Shown here: one piece after another, positions 9,249 to 18,156 of the stretch
How positions within the stretch are numbered: position 1 is the stretch's first letter
How the letters are laid out: each line of letters opens with the position of its first letter
Assembly: GCA_947626355.1 (NCBI GenBank)
Contig: CANQRV010000016.1
Location: 1-47,592 of the forward strand
DNA from: an uncultured Muribaculaceae bacterium
Lineage (GTDB): Bacteria; Bacteroidota; Bacteroidia; Bacteroidales; Muribaculaceae
DNA: 47,592 nucleotides
Reading direction: 5' to 3'
The notes under the pieces: generated by a model
The model's database searches: none
Told to the model about the DNA's origin: nothing
Seen by the model: the letters and a program-made list of their open reading frames with translations, nothing else
Position numbers and translations under genes: made by a program

Positions 9249-9920
9249 TCACCGACCTCCTATGACAATAACAATCTCCCCCCTCGCCTGGTTCAACTCA
9301 AAATGCGCGGCGAGGTCGCCGAGGGTCTCGCGCATGATTGTCTCATGCACTTTCGAGATCTCGCGACACACGGCAGCGGGCCTTTCGGTGCCGAAAGCTT
9401 CCGCGAGCTGACGGAGAGTGCGGGCCAGACGCAGCGGCGACTCATATATCACCACCGTGCGTGGCTCCTGTGCAAGCTCGGCGAGGCGTGTCGCCCTTCC
9501 CTTCTTGAGAGGGAGGAACCCCTCGAAGACGAAGCGGTCGCAGGGAAGGCCGGAGGCCACGAGCGCAGGCACGAATGCCGTGGCGCCGGGGAGGCATTCC
9601 ACGGGGAGTCCGAGACGGCGGCACTCGCGGCTGAGCATGAATCCCGGGTCGGAGATGCCGGGAGTGCCGGCGTCGGAGACGAGGGCGATGGTCTCGCCGG
9701 CCTCTATGCGCTGCGCCAGCGGGCCGACGGTGGTATGCTCGTTATATTTATGGTGACTGAGCATCGGGGTGTGGATGTCGAAATGGCGGAGCAGCACGGA
9801 GGTGGTGCGGGTGTCTTCGGCCAGTATCAGGTCGGCCTCGCGCAACACCCTCACGGCCCGCATCGTCATGTCCTCGAGATTTCCCACCGGCGTGGGCACT
9901 ATCACCAGCCTCCCGCTCAT
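9249..9920 (-). CDS. rsmI: 16S rRNA (cytidine(1402)-2'-O)-methyltransferase
   Basis: A 223-residue SAM-dependent enzyme that 2'-O-methylates C1402 in the decoding centre of 16S rRNA. The class III (tetrapyrrole-type) methyltransferase motifs are clear: IVPTPVGNLEDMTMRAV at the N-terminus, LAEDTRTTSVLLRHF, ALVSDAGTPGISDPGF (SAM site) and VFEGFLPLKKGRA. The C-terminus ends in GEIVIVIGG. It is slightly shorter than the E. coli enzyme (about 286), as is usual in Bacteroidetes. Its ATG overlaps the stop of the upstream gene by 4 bp, so it is translationally coupled in the dacB operon. Confidence 0.95.
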   Translation of the reverse strand: MSGRLVIVPTPVGNLEDMTMRAVRVLREADLILAEDTRTTSVLLRHFDIHTPMLSHHKYNEHTTVGPLAQRIEAGETIALVSDAGTPGISDPGFMLSRECRRLGLPVECLPGATAFVPALVASGLPCDRFVFEGFLPLKKGRATRLAELAQEPRTVVIYESPLRLARTLRQLAEAFGTERPAAVCREISKVHETIMRETLGDLAAHFELNQARGEIVIVIGGR

Positions 9921-10495
9921 GACTCGAAGTATTTACGCAGCACCGCCATGAAGTCTACCACCTCGGGGCGCTCGGGGTCCCACTGGCAGTCCTCGAGGAA
10001 ATACCCCTCGGCTTCGTCGTAGGAGTCCATGGCAGCCACCCGCGAGAGGGCGTCGGAGAAGGCGGCGTCGTTGCCGGCGAAGAGCTCGCGGCGGTAGCGG
10101 TAGCGGTCGTTGATGCTGAATACGAGGCGTCCGGCCACTCCGGAGCGAGCCGGAGCGGGAGTCTCCGCCGGGGTGACGGGAGCCGGTGTCTGAGGCGCCG
10201 GAGCGATGACCGGCGGCTCCACGGCAGGCGCAGATACGGAGACGGGGGTCGGAATCTCCACGGCGCCCGCAGGCTCCGGTTCCGGCTCCTCGAGATTGTA
10301 GGAGGCGTCGAAGTCGAAGCCGCCGCCTGAGGGATGGATGGAGGATACGTCGGTAGAGGAGCCCAGCTCTCCTATCTTGATGTTGATGAGGCGCTCTATT
10401 GATTCACGGCTGTCGTCGCGCGAGAGGGCGAGCATCACGAGCCCCTCGAGTTCATATACCTTGTCGAGCATTTCGCTCAGTTGATGGTGTGTCAT
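9917..10495 (-). CDS. Protein of unknown function with Pro/Ala-rich linker
   Basis: A 192-residue cytoplasmic-looking protein. The N-terminal 50 residues form a helical segment (MLDKVYELEGLVMLALSRDD). A low-complexity linker rich in Pro, Ala, Val and Glu spans about 70-125. The last 65 residues are a conserved-looking module (RLVFSINDRYRYRRELFAGND, then DFMAVLRKYFES). I do not recognise a named domain. The position between dacB (12 bp upstream) and rsmI (4-bp overlap) makes it a real gene. No signal peptide or membrane segment is visible. Confidence 0.85.
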   Translation of the reverse strand: MTHHQLSEMLDKVYELEGLVMLALSRDDSRESIERLINIKIGELGSSTDVSSIHPSGGGFDFDASYNLEEPEPEPAGAVEIPTPVSVSAPAVEPPVIAPAPQTPAPVTPAETPAPARSGVAGRLVFSINDRYRYRRELFAGNDAAFSDALSRVAAMDSYDEAEGYFLEDCQWDPERPEVVDFMAVLRKYFES

Positions 10496-10506
10496 AGCTG
10501 TGATGG

Positions 10507-11769
10507 TTATTCTTGACTGAAATCGGGAGAGAAGACGGAGAGGAGATAGCGGGACGCGGCCTGGCGCATGGCTGCGCGCGAGCCGGTGAGTTCGTTGACG
10601 ATGACCACCACGACATGGGTCGGCCGGTAGTCGTCGTCGAGCTTATATCCGGCATAGCACTGTATCCCCTTCATGCTGCCGGTCTTCATGGCTATATATC
10701 CCTCAAGAGGGGTGTCGGCGAGAAATTTCTTCAGAGTGCCCTCCATACCGGCGAGGGGGAAGAAAGAGGCGTAGTATGGATCGGCGCTCATGGTGGTGAG
10801 CAGCGACGACATGAAGTCGGCGGTGACGCGGTTGGAGCGTGACAGGCCGCTGCCGTCCACTATCTCCACGCCATCGAGGGGCATCGCGGCGTCACGCCAG
10901 AAGGAGAGCTCGCGCCGGGCGCCGTCGGCCGTGGAACCGTCGCCTCCGAGGTGGTGGCTGAGGGTGCGGAGCATCGACTCGGCGAAGAGGTTGTCGGAGC
11001 GCATCATGCATGAGCGCATGATCTCGTCGACCGGAGCCGAGAGATGGCTTGCGAGACGCCGGCGCTTACCGACGGGGAGGGGCTCGGCGCCCACTGTGAC
11101 GCCGTCGCGCCCGAGGGCCGTGCGCAGCCTGACGAGGAGGCGCGAGCCGGGATCGGACACGGAGCGCGAGCCGGAGGCGTTGTCGGCGTAGTTGATGGCG
11201 TGGCTGCCGGTGCCGTAGGCGTGGGGGAGGTCGGCGGCGAGCCACGACGGCGGGCAGGAGGGTCCGGCGAAGTCGTCCTCGTCGAGCACTATAGCGCCCT
11301 CCACCTTACGGATGCCGGCGGCGCGCATCGCCTCTGAGACCTCCGAAGCGATGTCGGCCGACGGCGGCTCCTCGGAGGAGCCGAGGGTCGGGTCGCAGGC
11401 CCCCTTCACTATTATGTTGCCGTGAAGCACGCCGTCTTTCACGGGTCCGTCGGCGAGGACCTCCGTGGCGTAGCGGAAATCCTTCCCCACATTGGAGAGG
11501 AGGGTGGCGGTGGTGACCGATTTGAGGATCGAGGCCGGGATGAGTGGAAGCGAGGCGTTGTGGGAGTCGATGATGCGGCCGTCGCGGAGGTCGGCCACCA
11601 CGACGGCCACCGAGCCGGGCTTCACGGCCCCGGAGGCGAGAAAGCGGTCGAGGGCGTCGGTGGCTGCGGCGAGCAGGGCCACGGGCATCAGCAGCGACAG
11701 CGCGAGAATGCGGAGCGCGACGCCGCGGAACGCGACCGGAAGTCGGGAATATAGTGTCGGTATGCGCAT
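10507..11769 (-). CDS. dacB: D-alanyl-D-alanine carboxypeptidase/endopeptidase (PBP4 type, S13)
   Basis: A 420-residue periplasmic penicillin-binding protein that trims or cleaves peptidoglycan peptides. It has a hydrophobic signal (about 18-38). The serine peptidase triad motifs are in order: S80-I-L-K (SxxK), SDN near residue 258 (RSDNLFAE), and KTG near 362 (AMKTGSMKG). The insertion domain between the first and second motifs, typical of class C PBPs, is present. It heads an operon with the unknown gene and rsmI. A -7 box TAACTTTG lies just upstream on the minus strand. Confidence 0.93.
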   Translation of the reverse strand: MRIPTLYSRLPVAFRGVALRILALSLLMPVALLAAATDALDRFLASGAVKPGSVAVVVADLRDGRIIDSHNASLPLIPASILKSVTTATLLSNVGKDFRYATEVLADGPVKDGVLHGNIIVKGACDPTLGSSEEPPSADIASEVSEAMRAAGIRKVEGAIVLDEDDFAGPSCPPSWLAADLPHAYGTGSHAINYADNASGSRSVSDPGSRLLVRLRTALGRDGVTVGAEPLPVGKRRRLASHLSAPVDEIMRSCMMRSDNLFAESMLRTLSHHLGGDGSTADGARRELSFWRDAAMPLDGVEIVDGSGLSRSNRVTADFMSSLLTTMSADPYYASFFPLAGMEGTLKKFLADTPLEGYIAMKTGSMKGIQCYAGYKLDDDYRPTHVVVVIVNELTGSRAAMRQAASRYLLSVFSPDFSQE

Positions 11770-11788
11770 GAGTCTACTATTGAAGATG

Positions 11789-11796
11789 CAAAGTTA
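11789..11796 (-). promoter_or_regulatory. Probable -7 box of dacB operon
   Basis: The minus strand reads TAACTTTG, matching TAnnTTTG, about 20 bp before the dacB ATG. No good -33 TTTG is seen at the usual distance. It lies back to back with the stronger plus-strand promoter of the AI-2E gene. Confidence 0.45.
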
Positions 11797-11825
11797 GAAA
11801 GTTTTTCCCAATCAGCGGCTATTTT

Positions 11826-11857
11826 TTTGCGACTTGGGAAAATCATTATTAATTTTG
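11826..11857 (+). promoter_or_regulatory. Promoter of the AI-2E/antiporter operon
   Basis: TTTG at 11826-11829, a 20-nt spacer, then TAATTTTG at 11850-11857: a full match to the Bacteroidetes housekeeping promoter. The ATG of the downstream gene is 38 bp further on. Confidence 0.75.
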
Positions 11858-11895
11858 CCGTATAAACATCAAAAAAAAGAAAGGAACCGAAAGAA

Positions 11896-13053
11896 ATGTC
11901 ACTCAACGACACGGAGCGCCCCCCGGAGGCGGACTACTATCGGCGGCGACCGTACACCTTCGACCGGGTGGTGAGCATCCTCTTCACCGTCTGCGGGCTT
12001 GTGGCGGTGCTCTATCTTCTCAACATACTGCGGGGAGTGCTTCTCCCCTTCCTCGTGGCGTGCCTGATAGCCTATATGCTTGAGCCGATGGTAAAATGGA
12101 ACCAACGGCTCACGCGCTGCAGGACGCGGTTTATCCCGGTGGTGATGACGCTGGTGGAGATGACGGCGGTGCTGACCATAGGCTGCATGGTGTTTGTGCC
12201 CTACTTAGTGGAGGAGACAAAGCAGATGGGCGAGATGATCCACGCCTACGCCACGTCGCAGATACAGATACCCTACATCTCGCAGCAGGTGCACGACTTC
12301 ATACGCGACAACATCGACTTCAGGCAGGTGTCGAGGCTCCTCTCCCGCGAGCAGTGGATGGAGCTGGCCCGGCAGACGGTGTCGTCGGGATGGAGCTTCC
12401 TGAGCTCTAGCTTGGCCTTCGTGTTCGGCGTCGTGAGCTGGCTGATCGTGATCCTCTACGTGATCTTCATCATGCTCGACTACGAGCGGCTGATGCTGAG
12501 CTTCAGGCAGCTCGTGCCGATGCGCCACCGTCGCCGCACCTACGCCATAGCCACCGACATCAAGAACGCGATGAACCGCTACTTCCGCGGCCAGTTCATC
12601 ATCGCCTCTCTGGTGGGAGTGCTTTTCGCCGTCGGCTTCCTGATCATCGGGCTGCCGATGGGAGTGGTGCTGGGGCTCTTCATCGGAGCGCTCAACATGG
12701 TGCCCTACCTTCAGCTCATCTCGCTGCCGGTCACGGCGCTGCTCTGCATAGTGTGTACGGCGAGCACCGGTGTCGACTTCTGGGTGATCTTCTGGAAGAG
12801 CATGGCGGTGTATGTGGTGGTGCAGTGTATCCAGGACCTGGTGCTGACGCCTCGCATCATGGGGAAGGCCATGGGCCTCAACCCCGCCATCATTCTGCTC
12901 TCGCTCTCGATATGGGGCTCGCTGCTGGGCTTCATGGGCATGATCATCGCGCTGCCGCTCACGACTCTCGTGCTGTCGTATTACGACCAGTATGTGGTGC
13001 GGGGCAAAGCACGCGAGGACTTCCGCAGGAGCATCGACGACCCACTCGACTAA
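11896..13053 (+). CDS. AI-2E family transporter (UPF0118-type membrane protein)
   Basis: A 385-residue inner-membrane protein with about seven or eight membrane segments: a pair near the N-terminus (VVSILFTVCGLVAVLYLL, then LLPFLVACLIAYML), a long amphipathic periplasmic region, then a cluster including VIFIMLDYERLM and GLFIGALNMVPYLQ. The PYLQ motif and the late LGFMGMIIALPLTTLVLSYY are characteristic of the AI-2E exporter family. Family members range from autoinducer exporters to ion antiporters, so the substrate is not given by sequence. It is 13 bp upstream of the Kef-type antiporter and shares its promoter, which favours an ion-homeostasis role. Confidence 0.9.
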   Translation: MSLNDTERPPEADYYRRRPYTFDRVVSILFTVCGLVAVLYLLNILRGVLLPFLVACLIAYMLEPMVKWNQRLTRCRTRFIPVVMTLVEMTAVLTIGCMVFVPYLVEETKQMGEMIHAYATSQIQIPYISQQVHDFIRDNIDFRQVSRLLSREQWMELARQTVSSGWSFLSSSLAFVFGVVSWLIVILYVIFIMLDYERLMLSFRQLVPMRHRRRTYAIATDIKNAMNRYFRGQFIIASLVGVLFAVGFLIIGLPMGVVLGLFIGALNMVPYLQLISLPVTALLCIVCTASTGVDFWVIFWKSMAVYVVVQCIQDLVLTPRIMGKAMGLNPAIILLSLSIWGSLLGFMGMIIALPLTTLVLSYYDQYVVRGKAREDFRRSIDDPLD

Positions 13054-13066
13054 CATTCCCTGAAAT

Positions 13067-15433
13067 ATGACACGACACACACGCACGGCCGCCCTGGCGG
13101 CGACACTCCCCCTGGCGGCGGCATACGAGGCCCTGGCGCAGGAGACGGTGGAACAAATCAGCGAGGAGGCCCATTCCGAGATCTCTCCCGACTCGCCGCG
13201 CGAGTCGGCCTCCGAGACCCACAGCGACGGCCTCATCAGCGACCTGGCATGGATACTGCTCCTCGGCGCCCTCGTCACCATCATCTTCAAGAAGCTCAAG
13301 CAGCCGGTGGTGCTCGGCTACATAATAGCCGGCTTCCTGGCAAGCCCGAAGTTCGTCTATCTCCCGTCGATCTCCAATCTCGACAACATCTCCTTCTGGG
13401 CAGAGCTCGGCATCGTGGTGCTGATGTTCACCCTCGGCCTCGAGTTCAGCTTCCGCAAGCTCGTCAACTCCGGCAGCCCGGCCATCGTCACGGCGCTGAT
13501 CATCATCACGGGCATGACCTTCGCCGGATTCGGCGTCGGGCGCCTGCTCCACCTCAACTACATCAACTGCATATTCCTCGGGGGCATGATCTCCATGTCG
13601 TCGACCACTATCATCCTGAAGACACTTACCGACTTAGGGTTGCGCCAGAAGAAGTTCGCCTCGCTGGTGCTCGCCGTGCTCATAATCGAAGACCTCTTCG
13701 CGGTGCTGATGCTCGTATTGCTGTCGAGCCTCGCCATGGGCAATGTGGAGGGAACGGAGCTCCTCTTCTCGGTGGGCAAGCTGCTCTTCTTCCTTATAAT
13801 ATGGTTTCTGGTGGGTGTCTACGTGCTGCCGACGTTTCTCTCGCGAAGCGCGTTGCTGCTCAATTCGGAGACGCTGCTCATAGTGTCGATGGGGCTCTGC
13901 TTCGCCATGGCCGTCTTCTCGGTGATCTGCGGCTTCTCGCTCGAGCTCGGGGCCTTCGTGATGGGCTCGATCCTTGCGGGCACGGTGTTTGCGGAAAAGA
14001 TAGAGAAGGTGGTGCAGCCGGTGAAAGACCTCTTCGGCTCCGTCTTCTTCATCTCGGTGGGCATGATGGTCGACCCCAACATCATCGCCACCTACTGGTG
14101 GGAAATCCTGCTTCTGGCCGTGGTGGTGATCGTGGGGATGATATTCTTCGGCACCCTCGGCATGCTCGTCACCGGGCAGTCGCTCAAGGTGGCCATCGAG
14201 AGCGGCTTCACGCTGACGCAGGTGGGCGAGTTCTCATATATCATTGCGTCGCTGGGCATGTCGCTCGGAGTGCTGAGGCCGTCGCTCTATCCTATAATCG
14301 TGGCGGTGTCGGTGATCACCATCTTCACCACCCCCTATTTCGTGAAGATGGCGCAGCCGGCCTACGGCTACGTTGAGGCGCATCTGCCGAAGGGCCTCGC
14401 CTTCCTCATCACCCGCTATTCTCGCCAGGCCACGGAGAGCGATTCCACCGGAAGGCTCTGGCGCGAGGTGCTTGGGCGCTATGTGTGGCGCATCGTGGTC
14501 TATTCGGTGCTCCTGCTGGCGGTGGTGCTCCTCTCGCAGCAGCTCCTGATGCCCCTTCTCGAGCGCTATGCCGGCCACTGGGCACGCCTGCTGGGCACGG
14601 TCATCACCCTGGGCGCCATGTCACCCTTCCTCATCGCCCTCTGCTACGGCTCCATCAGGCAGGATGACAAGGAGCGCCTCACCGGTGGCCATCCCACCTC
14701 CGACGTGCCCTTCGTTGCCATGCGCATCATCCGCTATCTTGTGGCCCTCCTCTTCATCGTCTACACGCTGACCGTGACCTGGGGCTCAACCGTGGGCTGG
14801 GTCGGAGGCATGATATGCTTCGCGCTGCTCCTGCACGCAGCCTCGTCGACCCTCAAGTCGAGCTACAAGAGGATGGAGGATAAGTTTCTCGACAATCTCA
14901 ACAGCCGCGAGAACACGCGTCTCGGCCGCAACAACAGCCTGGTGAGCGACCTCCATCAGGCATACATAGAGGTAGGGCCCAACGCAGGATTCGTCGGCGA
15001 CCGCCTCAAGGACGCAGGGCTCCGCAAGGACTACGGCGTTAGCGTCTCCAGCATACAGCGCGGCGACTCCTACATGCCGCTTCCCTCGGTCGACGCCCGT
15101 ATCTTCCCGGGCGACGTACTCGGAGTGATCGGCACCGACGAGCAGATCAAGCACCTCAACGACGACCTGGAGCGCGACGAGGAGGCGGCGCGCCAGCATC
15201 CCGTGGCCTCGCAGCATCCCGTAAGGCTCAGGAGCATACGCCTATCGGAGAGCTCCCCCATCGTGGGACGTCCCCTCTCGGAGACCAATATCCTGGGCGA
15301 CTACTACAGCATGATAGTGAAGGTGGAGCGGGGCGACAACGAGTTCGTGCAGCCGGAGCGCGACACGGTGCTCCAGCCGGGCGACGTCATCTGGGTGGTG
15401 GGCGACCCCTCGCAGTTCGACCGCATGAAGTGA
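13067..15433 (+). CDS. Kef-type cation:proton antiporter with RCK/TrkA-C domain
   Basis: A 788-residue inner-membrane monovalent-cation:proton antiporter (CPA2). After a signal-like N-terminus and an acidic linker (about 25-60), twelve or so membrane helices follow, with the family motifs GYIIAGFLASP, LGIVVLMFTLGLEFSFRKL and FFISVGMMVDP. Extra membrane helices lie at about 470-600. The C-terminus (about 640-788) carries regulatory TrkA-C-like modules, with FPGDVLGVIG and LQPGDVIWVVGDPSQF. No complete NAD-binding TrkA-N fold is obvious. Potassium efflux or Na+/K+ homeostasis is the family role. It is the second gene of a two-gene operon. Confidence 0.9.
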   Translation: MTRHTRTAALAATLPLAAAYEALAQETVEQISEEAHSEISPDSPRESASETHSDGLISDLAWILLLGALVTIIFKKLKQPVVLGYIIAGFLASPKFVYLPSISNLDNISFWAELGIVVLMFTLGLEFSFRKLVNSGSPAIVTALIIITGMTFAGFGVGRLLHLNYINCIFLGGMISMSSTTIILKTLTDLGLRQKKFASLVLAVLIIEDLFAVLMLVLLSSLAMGNVEGTELLFSVGKLLFFLIIWFLVGVYVLPTFLSRSALLLNSETLLIVSMGLCFAMAVFSVICGFSLELGAFVMGSILAGTVFAEKIEKVVQPVKDLFGSVFFISVGMMVDPNIIATYWWEILLLAVVVIVGMIFFGTLGMLVTGQSLKVAIESGFTLTQVGEFSYIIASLGMSLGVLRPSLYPIIVAVSVITIFTTPYFVKMAQPAYGYVEAHLPKGLAFLITRYSRQATESDSTGRLWREVLGRYVWRIVVYSVLLLAVVLLSQQLLMPLLERYAGHWARLLGTVITLGAMSPFLIALCYGSIRQDDKERLTGGHPTSDVPFVAMRIIRYLVALLFIVYTLTVTWGSTVGWVGGMICFALLLHAASSTLKSSYKRMEDKFLDNLNSRENTRLGRNNSLVSDLHQAYIEVGPNAGFVGDRLKDAGLRKDYGVSVSSIQRGDSYMPLPSVDARIFPGDVLGVIGTDEQIKHLNDDLERDEEAARQHPVASQHPVRLRSIRLSESSPIVGRPLSETNILGDYYSMIVKVERGDNEFVQPERDTVLQPGDVIWVVGDPSQFDRMK

Positions 15434-15462
15434 CCTATACCTCTTTAAGGTTAAGGATTACG

Positions 15463-15490
15463 CCGGGCTTCCCTCAGAAGGGAAGCCCGG
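15463..15490. terminator. Convergent terminator overlapping a stop codon
   Basis: A perfect 11-bp stem, CCGGGCTTCCC/GGGAAGCCCGG (15463-15473 with 15480-15490), has a 6-nt loop. It lies between the plus-strand antiporter and the minus-strand lipoprotein, and includes the last codons and stop of the lipoprotein gene. It probably serves both units. No long T-run is present. Confidence 0.6.
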
Positions 15491-16088
15491 TGCCTATGTA
15501 GCCCACGGTCTCAGTGCCGGAGAAGTCGGCGCCTGTGGGAGCCTGCGTGGAATTGTATAGTCTCTGCACGAGCACGGGCGACAGACCCTCATGGGCGGGT
15601 GAGAACCAGAGTCCCTGCCAGCGCCAGTACCAGGCGCCGTCGCCCTCGTAACCGCTCCACTCCGCCTTCACGCCCGGAAGCTCGAGCACCCTGGAGAAGG
15701 GGGCGCCGAGCCTGAGGAGTCCCTTCGGGGCATCCACGCCCACCACGGTGTCGGCGAGCGCTATCATGTCGATGCGTCCCTCGCCGAAGTCGAGGGCGTA
15801 GAAGCTGACGTTGCCGTCGAGCACGAAGTCATACTGCACGGCATCGGGGTTCTCGCTGCGGGCGATATCGTCGTAGAGGCCCGTCTCGTAGAGGGGAATA
15901 GAGTCGAGGCGAGAGCCGATCCTCACGGGGCCCACGCTGTCGGCGGATATACACCACACCGGAGCGGCTGCGGAGTCAATGCTGTTGGCAGCGGCAATGG
16001 AGTCGGAGTCGGCGTCAGCGCCGGTCTTTGAGCCGCCGCAGGCCGCCAGCAGCAGAAGGGGGAGCGATAATAAAAGCGTTTTTTTCAT
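15474..16088 (-). CDS. Hypothetical lipoprotein
   Basis: A 204-residue lipoprotein with signal MKKTLLLSLPLLLLAAC and a Ser/Ala/Asp-rich linker to about residue 45. The rest is a soluble domain (SVGPVRIGSRLDSIPLYETG, then LDFGEGRIDMIALAD) that I do not assign to a family. The ATG at 16088 is preferred to a TTG two codons upstream because it begins the lysine-rich signal. It is probably a single-gene unit between two convergent or divergent neighbours. Confidence 0.8.
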   Translation of the reverse strand: MKKTLLLSLPLLLLAACGGSKTGADADSDSIAAANSIDSAAAPVWCISADSVGPVRIGSRLDSIPLYETGLYDDIARSENPDAVQYDFVLDGNVSFYALDFGEGRIDMIALADTVVGVDAPKGLLRLGAPFSRVLELPGVKAEWSGYEGDGAWYWRWQGLWFSPAHEGLSPVLVQRLYNSTQAPTGADFSGTETVGYIGTGLPF

Positions 16089-16131
16089 AATCAAAGAGAT
16101 ATTAGGGATGGCCGGCGCCGACAGGAGGCGC

Positions 16132-18156
16132 TCAGCCGTTGAACTGTTCGGGATACACCACCAGAAGGTTCTGGCTGGAGAAGTTTTTCTGGAGATACGA
16201 GGGAATGGCGTCGAGCATCGAGCTGTGGGAGATTGAGCCCTTGCGTGCGCCCACCACGATGAGCAGGTCGTCGGGGTCGAGCTGCGCGGAGGCTATGATG
16301 AAGTCGTCAAACGACTCGGCGGCCATGAAGTCGAGCCTCACGGCATAGTTCTCGTCGGCAAGGATGTTGGAAATGAAGCGGAAGGTGGCGTCGGTAGCTA
16401 TGAAGACCACGCGGCAGGCGAGCTGCGAGGCGAGGTTGCCCACCCTCTCTACCCATGCCTTGAAGCCGGTCTCGTATTCCGCCTTGTCGGGCACCACCAC
16501 GAAGAGGCGCCCCACCGTGTCGACCGGTATGAAGCATCTCGACATGAAGATCATTTTGTTGGAGGCCTTGAGCAGCTGCTCTATAAGGGAGCCGTAGAAG
16601 GTGTCGACGATGTTGGAGCGGCGGTGCATGCCGATGATGATGTCGCTGGAATGGTTCTCGAGAGCCACGCTGATCAGTCCGTTGACCACATTGAGGTCGT
16701 AGCGCTCCACGTCTGCCACCTCGAGGTCGACGGCGAGGGCCTGGGCAACGGCGGCACGCAAGGCGTTGCGTCCCATGGCGAGGGTGTCGGCGTTGTCGTC
16801 GGTGCGGATGAAGAGGGCCACCACCCGGGAGCGGTTGTTGCGGTGGCGCATCATCACGGCCATGCGCATGATGTTTTCGGCGGTGACGGGGTTGGCCACG
16901 GCCACGAGTTGCCGCGAATAGGCCCCCTGCATGTATTCCCCCTCCTCCCTGAGGTCGGCGGCGGTGAGCTCCATGCGCAGGCGGATGGCGTTGCGCTCCG
17001 TCACTACAGTCGACACCAGACAGCAGGCGAGGATCATGAGGATGGCGCCGTTCATCACCCCCTCGTCGATGAAGCCGTAGTTGAAGCCGATCATGGTGGC
17101 GGCGATGGTGGCGGCCGCCTTGCCGGAGGTGAGGCCGAACATCACGCGCCTGTCGACGGCCGTAAGGCGGAACACCTTCTGCGACATCCACGCCGCCACC
17201 CATTTGGAGACGAGCGCCGTAGCCGTCATCACCAGGGCGATCCAGACCGTGGCCCAGCCGGAGAAGATGGCGCCCACGTTGATGAGCATGCCCACTCCGA
17301 TGAGGAAATAGGGGATGAAGATGGCGTTGCCCACAAACTTGATGCGGGCCATGAGCGGCGAGCGCGTGGGCACGAACCGGTTGAGCACCAGCCCCGCGAA
17401 GAAGGCGCCGAGGATTCCCTCGAGGCCGATGAGGGCCGCGATGAGCGAGGCCAGGAGCACCAGGGCCAGCAGGAAGATGTATTGCGTCACCGAGTCGTTG
17501 ACCTTGCGGAAGACGTATTTGGCCACGGCCGGGAAACTGAAGCCCACCACTATGGCATAGAGGGCCATGAGCATGACGAGGCGCAGGAGCCCCGCCAGGC
17601 TGAACGAGCCGCCGTCGTGGGTGTCGACCACCTCGGCGAGGGTGACGAGGGCAAGCATCACGGCCACGATGGTGCCGCTCACGGCTATCACCGCCGGGCG
17701 TGCGTTCTGAAGCCCGAAGCGGCTCACCGTGGGATAGGAGATCAGCGTGTGGGCGGCATACATCGTGGAGATGAGTATCGCCGACGACCACGGCACGCCG
17801 AGCGCCAGCCGCGAGGTGGCCACGCCGAGCGCCATCGGCAGCAGGAACGTGAGCAGGCCGAACACGATGCCGCTCCGGAGGTTCTTTTTGAGATGAAACA
17901 TGTCGATCTCCACGGCCGCCAGAAACATCAGGTATAGGATGCCCACGTCGCCGAAGATGCGGAAGCTGGCGTCGCGCTCCAGGATGTTGAAGCCGTAGGG
18001 GCCCACGATGATGCCGGAGACAATGAGGCCCACCACCATCGGAATCTTGAGACGCCGGAAGAGCAGCGGGCACAGCAGGATGATCACCAGCACAATAAGG
18101 AATATCGCGACCGGGTGGTGAAGGGGGAGCATCGACAGGAGCGGAGGGGCATTCAT
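16132..18156 (-). CDS. Cation:proton antiporter with C-terminal Usp-like domains
   Basis: A 674-residue inner-membrane antiporter. The first 390 residues hold about twelve membrane helices of the CPA fold (IPMVVGLIVSGIIVGPYGFN, then ILYLMFLAAVEIDMF, GILGAFFAGLVLNRF and the GLTSGKAAATIAATMIGF segment). Residues from about 400 look like two tandem universal-stress-type domains without membrane segments, as in Bacteroides antiporters of this kind. Its ATG overlaps the TatD stop by 4 bp, so it is the last gene of the polyprenyl synthase-TatD-antiporter operon. The exchanged ion is not given by sequence. Confidence 0.9.
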   Translation of the reverse strand: MNAPPLLSMLPLHHPVAIFLIVLVIILLCPLLFRRLKIPMVVGLIVSGIIVGPYGFNILERDASFRIFGDVGILYLMFLAAVEIDMFHLKKNLRSGIVFGLLTFLLPMALGVATSRLALGVPWSSAILISTMYAAHTLISYPTVSRFGLQNARPAVIAVSGTIVAVMLALVTLAEVVDTHDGGSFSLAGLLRLVMLMALYAIVVGFSFPAVAKYVFRKVNDSVTQYIFLLALVLLASLIAALIGLEGILGAFFAGLVLNRFVPTRSPLMARIKFVGNAIFIPYFLIGVGMLINVGAIFSGWATVWIALVMTATALVSKWVAAWMSQKVFRLTAVDRRVMFGLTSGKAAATIAATMIGFNYGFIDEGVMNGAILMILACCLVSTVVTERNAIRLRMELTAADLREEGEYMQGAYSRQLVAVANPVTAENIMRMAVMMRHRNNRSRVVALFIRTDDNADTLAMGRNALRAAVAQALAVDLEVADVERYDLNVVNGLISVALENHSSDIIIGMHRRSNIVDTFYGSLIEQLLKASNKMIFMSRCFIPVDTVGRLFVVVPDKAEYETGFKAWVERVGNLASQLACRVVFIATDATFRFISNILADENYAVRLDFMAAESFDDFIIASAQLDPDDLLIVVGARKGSISHSSMLDAIPSYLQKNFSSQNLLVVYPEQFNG

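Noticed and set aside
12205..13299. 364-codon minus-strand frame opposite the AI-2E gene
   Set aside because: Histidine- and arginine-rich antisense shadow. It crosses the boundary between two well-supported plus-strand genes.
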